Part shown: piece after piece, positions 36,645 through 46,772 of the stretch
Layout of the letters: each line of letters starts with the position of its first letter
Numbering within the stretch: position 1 is the stretch's first letter
Assembly: GCA_016872645.1 (NCBI GenBank)
Contig: VGZH01000007.1
Location: forward strand, 1 to 64,000
From: Planctomycetota bacterium
GTDB lineage: Bacteria > Planctomycetota > Planctomycetia > Planctomycetales > Planctomycetaceae
DNA length: 64,000 nucleotides
Direction of reading: 5' to 3'
Made by a program: the position numbers and the translations under genes
The notes under the pieces: generated by a model
Told to the model about the DNA's origin: nothing
What the model saw: the letters and a program-made list of their open reading frames with translations, nothing else
The model's database searches: none

Positions 36645-37700
36645 TTACGCTCTCCGGCTCGCCGGCAAAGGACGCGAGATTGGATACAAACAGCAATTCT
36701 CCGGGCAGACATCATGGTTGGGCTCGCAAACTCCAACCGTTCGGCGTTCGCACGCCGATCCCGATTCGGTCGCCAGCCGCTCGGCAATCAAGTCGACGAT
36801 CATCTCGACGAATTTCGGGTGCGTGCCGACCGTCCCGGCTCGAACCATCGTCAGGCCGAGTTCCTGAGACAGCTTTGCCGCAGCGTCGTCGAGGTCGTAC
36901 AGCACTTCGATGTGGTCCGACAGAAAACCGATCGGGGCAATAACGACTTGCGAAACAGACTGTTCTTTTAAGACTCGCAGATAATCGAGGATGTCCGGTT
37001 CGAGCCACGGATCGGTCGGCCGTCCGCTGCGACTCTGGTAGATAACCTGCCAGCGATCTGCGGGGATTTCTAATTTTTCGGCGACTAGCCGAGCGGTCTC
37101 GGTGAGTTGCGCCGCGTACTTGCAGTTGTCGGCCATCAGCATTGGGATGCTGTGAGCCGTGAAGGCGATGTGCGCCGCTTCTCGGCCCTCGATCGACAGG
37201 CGGGCAATCGCGTTGGCGACTCGGTCGGTGGTGGCTTCGATGAAGTCTGGGTGATTGAAGAAGACTCGGACCTTATCGATCGCTGGAGCCGTCGGCCCTG
37301 CCGCTTGTCGAGCCGCCTCGATGTTCTCCCGATACTGCCGACAACTGGAGTACGAACTGAACCCCGCCAGCACGAACGCCAGCACCCTTTGGTGCTTGAC
37401 TTCGACCATCGCTTGGATCGTCTCGGTCAGCAGCGGATGCCAGTTGCGGTTTCCCCAGAAGATCGGCAAGTCGATGCCTCGCCGAATCAGTGCCGGCCGC
37501 AGGACGTGAATCAGGTCGCGGACTTGCTGGTTGATCGGGCTGACACCGCCAAAGCTCTGATAGTGCTCGGCGACTTCCAGTAGCCGCTCGCGCGGGACCG
37601 GCTTGCCACGAGTCACGTTTTCGAGAAACGGCATGACCTCGTCCGGCCCTTCGGGGCCGCCGAAGCCAACAATCAACAAAGCATCGTAAGGAACAGGCAT
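36645..37700 (-). CDS. hemH: Ferrochelatase
   Basis: About 351 residues. Inserts Fe(II) into a porphyrin (protoporphyrin IX, or coproporphyrin III in the coproporphyrin-dependent pathway). The start ATG 37700 (MPVPYDALLIVGFGGPEG) is typical. The catalytic His is in FTAHSIPM; the substrate region QSRSGRPTDPWLEPD and the metal-side APIGFLSDHIEVLYDLD are present. The C-terminus has clustered cysteines, CERRTVGVCEPNHDVCPENC, resembling those that hold a [2Fe-2S] cluster in some ferrochelatases. The last residues PLPASRRA and the TAA stop lie in a CCGGCGAGCCGG palindrome. No other hem genes are adjacent. Confidence 0.93.
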   Translation of the reverse strand: MPVPYDALLIVGFGGPEGPDEVMPFLENVTRGKPVPRERLLEVAEHYQSFGGVSPINQQVRDLIHVLRPALIRRGIDLPIFWGNRNWHPLLTETIQAMVEVKHQRVLAFVLAGFSSYSSCRQYRENIEAARQAAGPTAPAIDKVRVFFNHPDFIEATTDRVANAIARLSIEGREAAHIAFTAHSIPMLMADNCKYAAQLTETARLVAEKLEIPADRWQVIYQSRSGRPTDPWLEPDILDYLRVLKEQSVSQVVIAPIGFLSDHIEVLYDLDDAAAKLSQELGLTMVRAGTVGTHPKFVEMIVDLIAERLATESGSACERRTVGVCEPNHDVCPENCCLYPISRPLPASRRA

Positions 37701-38008
37701 CAGTCGTCTCGTCTTGAAAAGGTGTGCAGGGAATGTAGCCCTCTTGCTCCACAAGTGGAAATCCGTGCGTCGTGATGCTTCGTTTGCGGAGGAGACCTCG
37801 GTCAAATTCAGCAGCCCAACCGACCGTTCGGCTTTTCTGTCACGGAGCGACAGGGCTACTTTGCCCAGCCCGCTTGAACGCCTGGAAAACGGTCTTTTGT
37901 GGATTTGGCCTCGCCGCTACATTCCGCCCCGCTTGGGGGAGCTAAGATGCGGAAATTGCCGGACGAACCCGGCTCAATCCGATCTTTATCGGCGGAAAGG
38001 AGTCTGCC
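37701..38008. other. Divergent gap hemH / YhaO-like gene
   Basis: About 310 bases with no gene. It includes a minus-strand GTAG palindrome (37837-37860, CTGTCAC-GGA-GCGACAG) matching the 33915-34046 copies. Both promoters should be here. Confidence 0.5.
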
Positions 38009-39592
38009 ATGCCGTATGAAACCATGCGCTTTATCCATGCGGCGCGATTGTCGGTGGATCAACCGTTGGGCGATACCGGAGTCATCGCCCCGGACCTGCG
38101 CGGACTGACGCGCGACGCGACCACGCAAGCCTTTCGAAATCTCGTGGCGGCGTGCTTGGAGCGCGACGTCGATTTCTTGTTGCTCACCGGCGACACGCTG
38201 GAGCAATCCGATTACAGCATCAAGGCTCGTGTCGAGTTGCGACGCGGGTTTGAGCAACTCGACGATGCGGGCATCCAAGTCTTTCTTGTTCCCGGCAAGA
38301 GCGACCCGATCGCCGTCTGGGACGATTTTCCTGAACTCCCGGGCAACGTCACTGTTTTTCGTCCGGAAACAGATGATCCCGTCGCCGTGTTGCGAGACGG
38401 CTCGGTCATCGCTTCGATCCGGGCACTGAACTGGCGGCAACCGTGGTTTAACTGGGACGACGAAGAGCCACGCGCCGATCGCACGCAGCGCCGCAAAAAA
38501 GAAGCAGATGATGCGGAAAACTTGCTCGATAAGACCAAGCCGCAGACGAAGTCGCTGGGCGACGTTTCCGAACTCGACGACCAATCGCTGGACGGCCTCG
38601 ACGCGACCGACCTCGTAACTCCCGCGCGGCACGAAGCTCATCGTGAGATTCGCCGCGTGCAATCCCCTGCCGAATTGCGGCCGAATCATTTCGCCATCGC
38701 CATCGTGCGCGACGGTATCGATCAACCCGGCAACGATCCGCAGGCCGATTACCTGGCCGTCGTCGGCGGCTGTGAGCGAACGACCTCCAAGGGCGCGGAT
38801 TGGCTGATGCACTTTCCCGGCGGCACTCAAGGCCGCACGCCCGAAGAATCGGGTTTGCATGGCTGCTCACTGGTGGACCTCGACAGCGACGGCGTCATTC
38901 GCTGTCGATTCCTGCCGACTGCGCCGGTGCGCTGGGAGTCGTTTGAACTCGGCATCGATACCGACACGACTTTTCAGCAGTTGGTGAAGCGTGCACAAAC
39001 CGCTTGTCGAGAACTCTGCGGAGTCGAATCGAAGCCCGAACAAGGACGCCTCGTCGCCGAATACGGCGATGCCGCCGACGAGAAATCCGAAAAGGAATTT
39101 TCCCGTAGCCCGACCCCTTGTGGGTCGAAGGATTCTGTCGCCACGTCGAATCTCTCAGGCCACAAGGGCCTGGGCTACAGTGGAGCTCAAGCCTGCTTCC
39201 TGCGTTGGACGATCCGCGGCTATGGGCCGTTGTTTGAGGCCTTGTTCAAAGACGAAATGCAAACCGAGTTGATCGAGTGGCTCGATGACGATGTGCATTG
39301 GCCACTGGAAGTCGCGCGTCTGCACCGCATCCGCCTGATCGCCGCCGAACCACCCGTCACTCGCGCGGATGCGGACGATGAACAACTTGACGTTGCGACT
39401 GAATTCTTCTGGCGACTCGATCAGGCTCAACCGCTCGGCAACTCGGCGTGGAACGATCTCGGCGGAGATTCGTCGATCGAGCGCGAACACTTCGCGCGCA
39501 TTCAGGCGGCGAACGCCGCAGGAGACGCGGCAGTCGTCCTTGGCCTTGCTCGTTGCCGTGGTTGGAAATGGTTCCGAGCGGCAAGTACGTAA
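38009..39592 (+). CDS. YhaO/SbcD-like protein with degenerate active site
   Basis: 527-residue protein with the layout of a YhaO/SbcD/Mre11-type calcineurin-like phosphoesterase, directly upstream of the YhaN-like ATPase. The fold is visible (VDFLLLTGDTL, IQVFLVPGKSDP, DYLAVVGGCER), but the metal-binding motifs are altered. The first DxH motif (usually ADLHL) reads AARLSVD, GNHD/E reads GKSD, and the final GHxH region reads VVGGCERT. Only GD is kept. Nuclease activity is therefore doubtful. The stretch near residues 366-390 (SPTPCGSKDSVATSNLSGHK) is encoded by an inserted palindrome pair. The gap to the ATPase gene is about 60 bases. Confidence 0.72.
   Translation: MPYETMRFIHAARLSVDQPLGDTGVIAPDLRGLTRDATTQAFRNLVAACLERDVDFLLLTGDTLEQSDYSIKARVELRRGFEQLDDAGIQVFLVPGKSDPIAVWDDFPELPGNVTVFRPETDDPVAVLRDGSVIASIRALNWRQPWFNWDDEEPRADRTQRRKKEADDAENLLDKTKPQTKSLGDVSELDDQSLDGLDATDLVTPARHEAHREIRRVQSPAELRPNHFAIAIVRDGIDQPGNDPQADYLAVVGGCERTTSKGADWLMHFPGGTQGRTPEESGLHGCSLVDLDSDGVIRCRFLPTAPVRWESFELGIDTDTTFQQLVKRAQTACRELCGVESKPEQGRLVAEYGDAADEKSEKEFSRSPTPCGSKDSVATSNLSGHKGLGYSGAQACFLRWTIRGYGPLFEALFKDEMQTELIEWLDDDVHWPLEVARLHRIRLIAAEPPVTRADADDEQLDVATEFFWRLDQAQPLGNSAWNDLGGDSSIEREHFARIQAANAAGDAAVVLGLARCRGWKWFRAAST
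39105..39178. repeat. BIME-like inverted GTAG pair inside YhaO-like gene
   Basis: Plus-strand GTAGCC-CGACCC-CTTGT-GGGTCG at 39105 and minus-strand GTAGCC-CAGGCC-CTTGT-GGCCTG from 39178. Each is a perfect 6-bp hairpin with the same CTTGT loop and a GTAG head. The 19-base outer arms match at about 17 positions. The 74-base element is read in frame without a stop. Confidence 0.88.
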
Positions 39593-39655
39593 CTGATAGT
39601 TGGCCCACCCTACGAATGTCAGACAGAACACGAGTCGCACAAGGATGAGCACTCG

Positions 39656-42600
39656 ATGAAGATCACTGAAATCGAGATCGAACAATTTGGTCCGTGGAAC
39701 CAGCTCTCCCTGCCGATCGCCGGCGAAGGGTTGACGGTCGTCTCCGGCGCGAACGAGTCGGGCAAATCGGCGCTGCGGCGTTTCATTCGTGGCGTGCTTT
39801 TCGGCTTTCAGGCTGAGGACTCGCGGCGGCGGCCGAATGTCGGCGCATTACAAATCCGGCATCGCGGTCGGCTGTTTGAGATTCGCCGAGCCGCTCATGA
39901 CGGCGGCGGCGGTTTGGTCACATCCCGCTGGCTCACCCCCGCGAACGCCCCGCGGTCGCACGGCAACAGCCTGATCGAGCACTGCGATTTCGAAATCGAA
40001 GATGAGGCCGAAGAGGAAACGCTGTTCGAACCCGACGCGGCGACGTTGCCGTTGACCGACGCGCTGTCCGATGTTGTCGGCGGCCTCTCCGAAAAGCTAT
40101 TCGATCAAATTTTCTCGCTGGGGCTGAGTCAGCTCCACGAACTGTCGCATCTTGCGGATGACGATGTCGCAAAGGCGATTCACGGCGAAACGCTCGGACC
40201 GTTCGCACAAACGCTGCTCGCCGCGCGCGACGAGATGTCGCACAACTCCGATCAGCTGTGGGACGAGGCTCGGCAGAACGCACTGCCGTCGCTGCTGGCT
40301 CGGTACGAACAACTCAGCGAGCACGTTGAGGCTCAAGAGCAACGACTGAATCGCTACCGCGATGTGATCCGCCTGCGACGGCATCACGAACGACGGCTGG
40401 TCGAATTGCAATCGCGACGCTCGCAGTTTCAAGAATCGCTGCACGCCTACACGCACATCGAACGAGTGTGGACTCCGTGGCAACGACTGCGCAACTTACA
40501 GGCCGAGCTGTTGCGGTTCCCTCGCATCGACGACTTCCCGGAAGGGGGTATCGCCCGTTTCGATCACATCGAACAGGAATTGCAGACGGCTCTGAAATGT
40601 CGCGAGGCATTGATCGGCGAGGCGAAGCAGTTCCATCGGGATGCCAAGAGGATTACCGTCGCCCGCGAATTGCGCCGTTCTTCGGCATCGATGCGGGCGC
40701 TGCTCGATCAGCGCGAGCACATCGGCCGTGTCGAAGAACGTGCGCGAGCCTCGTATGCGACTGTCGAACAGCAGAAGGAAAAATTCGATGCGGCGGTGAC
40801 GTCGCTGGGTGAAGGCTGGACGACGGCGAAGCTTGAAGCCTTAGACACGTCCGTTGCGGCTCATTACCGGCTCGTCGAGAAAGCTCGGCAGTTCCGCAGA
40901 GCGGTTGCGAAACGGAACAAGTGGAAGCAGCGACTGACTCGGCTGTCGCAGCAATGCCAGCAGCAGTCGTCCGAACTGGAAGCAGCGTCAAAGAAGTTGC
41001 GCGGCATCAGCCTCGAAGACGCACTGCGGCGAGCGAGACAACAGCGAGCGGGGGCGAACCCATCGATCCCCGTGGCTCGCGCCGTCTCGACGATCAGCAC
41101 GAGTGACCCGGAGATCGAGCACCTGCATGCGCGGATCGTCGAACTCGAACAGCGGCGTGTCAGCATCTCGCGGCAGATTGAGCGGCTCGAACCACGACTG
41201 ATTCTGCCGAAGTGGGTGCTGGGAGTGCTCGGCTTCTTCGCGGTCGGAGGCGTCGTGCTGGCGTTACTTGGCCTGGTGACCGGGTTTTCCACAAACGCGC
41301 TGGCCGGGGCGGCGTACGCGCTGCTCGGCACCGTTTGCGGCGGGCTGGCATTGTCGCTGAAGCTGCACTTCGAACAACAAGTCCGCGACAGCCTCAACGC
41401 GATGAATGACGAACTGCGTGAAAACGAAGCCCGCCTGCGAGAAGCTCGCGAGTCGTGGCAGGCTCTCACGGGGATGTTGAGTCAAACCGCCCCGATGCGT
41501 GAGGGAGGGCGAACGGACGAGGATCCCTCGCTGGCGCTGCGGGTGAGTGTGGACCAAACCACATCTGGGTCAGGCGAGCAGCCCGTCGGCTTAATTGCGG
41601 GCGGGCTGCTTTCCAACGCCGCGAGTCGCGACGAGGAATTCACCGTCGAGGAACTCGAATGGCTCATCGAGTCGAAACGCGAGTTGGCTCGCAATCAACA
41701 AAAGCGAACTCCGTGGCGAACGCGGTTCGATGCGGTGGCTCAAGAGTTGTCCGCCGCGCGACAATCGTGGTGCGACGCGCTCAAACAACTCGGTCTGCCG
41801 GAGAGTGTCCGCGTCGCCGAGACCTTCGATCTGTGGCAACGACTCGCTGCGGCGAACGAGTTGTTCAAAGCGTTCCAATCGGCTGAGGCGGAATTCAAGC
41901 GGCATCTCGAAGGAGTGCAGACGACTCGCAGTCGCATCGTCGAACTGCTGCATCGCCTGAACCGCCGCGATCTCGAACAGCGAACGACCGCTGACGTCTT
42001 CCAGATTTGGGACGAAGAGCTCGCGAAACTTACCGCGATATTGCAAGATCGATTGCGACTCCGCCGCGAAGAACGTCGCCGCCGAGCGGAAGCGTCTGAG
42101 TACTCCGAGAAAATCGATGACTTGCGTTTGCAGCGTTCGGCGCTTTTGCGACAAGGCTGCGCGACCGATCGAGACGACTATACGCGTCGAGCGATCATCG
42201 TCGAGCGACACGAACAACTGCACGATCAGATCGACGCGACCAAGGCGGAACTGGAAGCCGCCGGCCGAGCGAATCCCGAATTGACGATTGTCGAGGATGA
42301 CCTCATTCGATTTGACGTCAGTTCGCACGCCACGACGCTGACGAACCTGCGCCGCGAATCGGGCGATACCGACGCCGAGATCGAACGACTCCACGAAGAA
42401 CTCGGCAAGGCACGTCACGAGATTGAGGAGATGGAAGCGGATGACGCACCTTCCGACGTGCGGCTGGATCGGGAGATCATCCGCTCACAAATCAAAACTC
42501 TCGCCGAAGAATGGCTGGCCGATGGCTGGACGGCGCAAGCCATCGACGGCATCTGCGCCCAGTACGAACGAGTCTGTCAGCCGGGAATTCTCGCCGCCGC

Positions 42601-43006
42601 GTCGCGTCACTTTGCTCGGCTCACCTCAGGCAAGTATCGCAAGCTGTGGACACCGCTCCGTCATCGCTCACTGCGCGTCGATGATGCAAACAGCACGACA
42701 TGGCAATTGGAACAACTCAGCGGCAGTACTCGTGAGTTGCTGCTGCTGGCAATCCGACTGGCCCTCGTCGAGGACTACAGCCGCCGCGGCATCAACCTGC
42801 CCCTGCTGTTGGATGATGTGCTGCTGACGCTCGATCCGTCGCGAGCCGCCATCGCCGCGAATGAGCTCGTGGCCTTCGCTCAACGCGGTCATCAAGTCCT
42901 GTTTTTCACCTGCCACCCGCACCTGACGAGCTTGTTCACGAACGCAGGATGCCCGAATCTACGGCTCAGCCAATTCGCCGCAACGACCGAGCGACTGGCG
43001 GGGTAG
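39656..43006 (+). CDS. YhaN/SbcC-like AAA ATPase
   Basis: 1116-residue SMC-like ATPase. The N-terminal lobe carries Walker A SGANESGKS (near residue 33). Long coiled coils run through about 220-970, rich in Glu, Arg and Gln, and interrupted near residues 520-560 by two membrane-like helices (WVLGVLGFFAVGGVVLALLG, then an Ala/Leu/Gly-rich helix), which are typical of YhaN proteins. The C-terminal lobe has the ABC signature LSGSTRELLLLAIR and Walker B LPLLLDDVLLTLD. It probably works with the YhaO-like neighbour in DNA end processing or another membrane-linked role. A low-complexity stretch (about residues 610-660, TDEDPSLALRVSVDQTTSG) matches dispersed-repeat sequence. The stop TAG lies in a GTAG palindrome. 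Confidence 0.85.
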   Translation: MKITEIEIEQFGPWNQLSLPIAGEGLTVVSGANESGKSALRRFIRGVLFGFQAEDSRRRPNVGALQIRHRGRLFEIRRAAHDGGGGLVTSRWLTPANAPRSHGNSLIEHCDFEIEDEAEEETLFEPDAATLPLTDALSDVVGGLSEKLFDQIFSLGLSQLHELSHLADDDVAKAIHGETLGPFAQTLLAARDEMSHNSDQLWDEARQNALPSLLARYEQLSEHVEAQEQRLNRYRDVIRLRRHHERRLVELQSRRSQFQESLHAYTHIERVWTPWQRLRNLQAELLRFPRIDDFPEGGIARFDHIEQELQTALKCREALIGEAKQFHRDAKRITVARELRRSSASMRALLDQREHIGRVEERARASYATVEQQKEKFDAAVTSLGEGWTTAKLEALDTSVAAHYRLVEKARQFRRAVAKRNKWKQRLTRLSQQCQQQSSELEAASKKLRGISLEDALRRARQQRAGANPSIPVARAVSTISTSDPEIEHLHARIVELEQRRVSISRQIERLEPRLILPKWVLGVLGFFAVGGVVLALLGLVTGFSTNALAGAAYALLGTVCGGLALSLKLHFEQQVRDSLNAMNDELRENEARLREARESWQALTGMLSQTAPMREGGRTDEDPSLALRVSVDQTTSGSGEQPVGLIAGGLLSNAASRDEEFTVEELEWLIESKRELARNQQKRTPWRTRFDAVAQELSAARQSWCDALKQLGLPESVRVAETFDLWQRLAAANELFKAFQSAEAEFKRHLEGVQTTRSRIVELLHRLNRRDLEQRTTADVFQIWDEELAKLTAILQDRLRLRREERRRRAEASEYSEKIDDLRLQRSALLRQGCATDRDDYTRRAIIVERHEQLHDQIDATKAELEAAGRANPELTIVEDDLIRFDVSSHATTLTNLRRESGDTDAEIERLHEELGKARHEIEEMEADDAPSDVRLDREIIRSQIKTLAEEWLADGWTAQAIDGICAQYERVCQPGILAAASRHFARLTSGKYRKLWTPLRHRSLRVDDANSTTWQLEQLSGSTRELLLLAIRLALVEDYSRRGINLPLLLDDVLLTLDPSRAAIAANELVAFAQRGHQVLFFTCHPHLTSLFTNAGCPNLRLSQFAATTERLAG
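41484..41622. repeat. Dispersed repeat inserted in YhaN-like gene
   Basis: About 140 bases combining a GTGAGGGAGGGCGAACGGAC tract and a palindrome AGCAGCCCG-N12-CGGGCGGGCTGCT (41577-41610). It is read in frame as a Gly/Ser/Thr-rich peptide within the coiled coil, where SMC-like proteins have charged heptads. Confidence 0.6.
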
Positions 43007-43024
43007 GTCAGGCTTTTCAGCCTG
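43003..43024 (+). repeat. GTAG palindrome at end of YhaN-like gene
   Basis: GTAGGT followed by a perfect hairpin CAGGCT-TTTC-AGCCTG. Its TAG (43004-43006) is the stop codon of the ATPase gene. It is the same subfamily as the copy at 6146. Confidence 0.8.
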
Positions 43025-43098
43025 GCCCGAATCGGCAAGTCCACGTCAATGGTTGTCTGGGTCGGCCTGGAGATGCTGACAAACTTTGGAGGCCACTC

Positions 43099-44034
43099 AT
43101 GCTTTCCACTCGACGCGAGTTTCTGCAAACCGGTGTTGTCGCTGCTGCGGCCAGTACGATGCTCGAGATGCTTTCGGCGGATGACCGACTGCCGATCGTC
43201 GATTGTCACACGCACTTCTACGATCCGACTCGGCCCGAAGGCATTCCTTGGCCGGGTAAGGGGGATGCCGTGCTGTATCGCACCATCCTGCCGAAACAAT
43301 TTTTGGAGCAAGCGGCTCCCGTTGGAGTCACAAAGACGATCGTGGTCGAGGCCAGTCCTCGCGTGGAGGACAACGCCTGGCTGCTCGATCTGGCGGCGAA
43401 GAATCCGTCAATTATTGGCGTGGTCGGTAATTTGACTCCGGGCAGGCCGGAGTTCGCAGGACACTTGAAACGCTTCGCGGCGAACAAACTCTACCGAGGC
43501 ATCCGGGTGAACCACGGCGCGGTGAAGACGGGACTCGATCAGCCAGAATTTCTCGCGGACATCAAAAGACTTGCGGAACTCGGATTGGAATTGGACGTCA
43601 ACGGCGGACCTGACATGCCGGCCGACGTCGCGCGGCTGGCGGAAAAGCTGCCGGACCTGCGCATCGTCATCAATCATCTTGCCAACGCGGATGTGGACGG
43701 CACTGAGCCACCGGGAGCGTGGCAAGACGGAATGCGAGCCGCTGCGAAACATCCGGGTGTCTTCTGCAAGGTGTCGGCGCTCGTCGAGCACGCCAAACCG
43801 AAGTCGGGCGAGAAGAAAGTTCCCGAAGAGGTTGATTTTTATCGGCCGATCCTCGACGCAATTTGGAGCATCTTCGGCGACGACCGCTTGATCTACGGCA
43901 GCAACTGGCCGGTCAGCGATCGGTCCGCGTCTTACAAAGTGCTCTTCTCGATCGTGAACCAGTATGTCATCGCACGCGGCAAGACAACCGCCGAAAAATT
44001 CTTTTGGAAGAACGCACACGCAGCGTATCTGTAG
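43099..44034 (+). CDS. Exported amidohydrolase (COG3618-like)
   Basis: 311-residue TIM-barrel metal-dependent hydrolase of the amidohydrolase_2 family (lactonase/decarboxylase-like). ATG 43099 has GGAGG-like sequence upstream. The N-terminus STRREFLQTGVVAAAA is a Tat-type leader. Metal and catalytic motifs are IVDCHTHFYDP, IRVNHGAV, the His of VINHLAN, and YGSNWPVSD, in which the usual Asp of GSDxP is Asn. The substrate is unknown, possibly a sugar lactone. The stop TAG belongs to a GTAG palindrome. Confidence 0.8.
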   Translation: MLSTRREFLQTGVVAAAASTMLEMLSADDRLPIVDCHTHFYDPTRPEGIPWPGKGDAVLYRTILPKQFLEQAAPVGVTKTIVVEASPRVEDNAWLLDLAAKNPSIIGVVGNLTPGRPEFAGHLKRFAANKLYRGIRVNHGAVKTGLDQPEFLADIKRLAELGLELDVNGGPDMPADVARLAEKLPDLRIVINHLANADVDGTEPPGAWQDGMRAAAKHPGVFCKVSALVEHAKPKSGEKKVPEEVDFYRPILDAIWSIFGDDRLIYGSNWPVSDRSASYKVLFSIVNQYVIARGKTTAEKFFWKNAHAAYL

Positions 44035-44097
44035 CCACGCTCGCGAGAGCATGGGCCGAATCATCGTCGAACCCACGCTCCGGCGAGCGTAGCCACG
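44031..44097. repeat. GTAG palindromes after amidohydrolase gene
   Basis: GTAGCCAC followed by GCTC-GCGA-GAGC at 44031-44051, then a second hairpin ACGCTC-CGGC-GAGCGT near 44078-44095. The first TAG (44032-44034) is the stop codon of the amidohydrolase. Confidence 0.7.
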
Positions 44098-44102
44098 AAA
44101 AA

Positions 44103-44134
44103 GGCGAGTCCGGGTCAGGTGACTCGGACTCGCC
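44103..44134. terminator. Bidirectional terminator hairpin
   Basis: Stem of about 15 bp with one mismatch, GGCGAGTCCGGGTCA paired with TGACTCGGACTCGCC across a 2-base loop, between convergent genes. It lacks a long T-run (TGTTCGATTC follows), so it is a probable rather than certain intrinsic terminator. Confidence 0.7.
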
Positions 44135-44161
44135 TGTTCGATTCAGAACTTGTTCAGCGAA

Positions 44162-46339
<2,178 letters not shown>

Positions 46340-46772
46340 TGAGCGCAACTCCTGGGACAAAACCTGGCTCGAAAAACAACAATGACTTAACGACGTCCCA
46401 CGAGAAGAGTGCCCTCGAGCAACACACCCTCCCCGGAATCTCCCCTGCCGGAGCACGCTTTGTGCCGGCCCCGCGATGCTCGGCCGCAACCCACTGCGCC
46501 GCATCGCTATTTCGGAAGTCGGCCGAACTCCTGCTGACGCGGATTGCTCCGAGCCTCAGCAACCTTGCCGCCGGCTCAGGCACTCCGCCCGACTTCGCAT
46601 TCGCTCTTCGCGGCGGCCGCCAAGCTCAGCGATCACCGTGAAGGGGCGGCATCCTAATAGTGCTTTCGTCCGCCTTCAACGCAGCAACGCGACAATACGA
46701 CGACGGCCTCGGCGGGGTTCATTTCCACGGTTTCGCCGGTACAGTCAGCGTTCTCAAAGTCAGGATCGCAGT
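46340..46772. other. Divergent gap glnN / PhyH
   Basis: About 430 bases. The PhyH ORF is open further upstream, but its extension lacks homology. No repeat or RNA was recognised; both promoters should lie here. Confidence 0.45.

Noticed and set aside
38009-43006. Defence system reading of the YhaO/YhaN pair
   Set aside because: SbcCD-like pairs are common housekeeping; no other defence genes or mobile context nearby, so I report only the unusual motif loss.
42949-43098. N-terminal extension of the amidohydrolase overlapping the ATPase gene
   Set aside because: Extension is repeat-encoded; ATG 43099 has a Shine-Dalgarno and gives the Tat leader.
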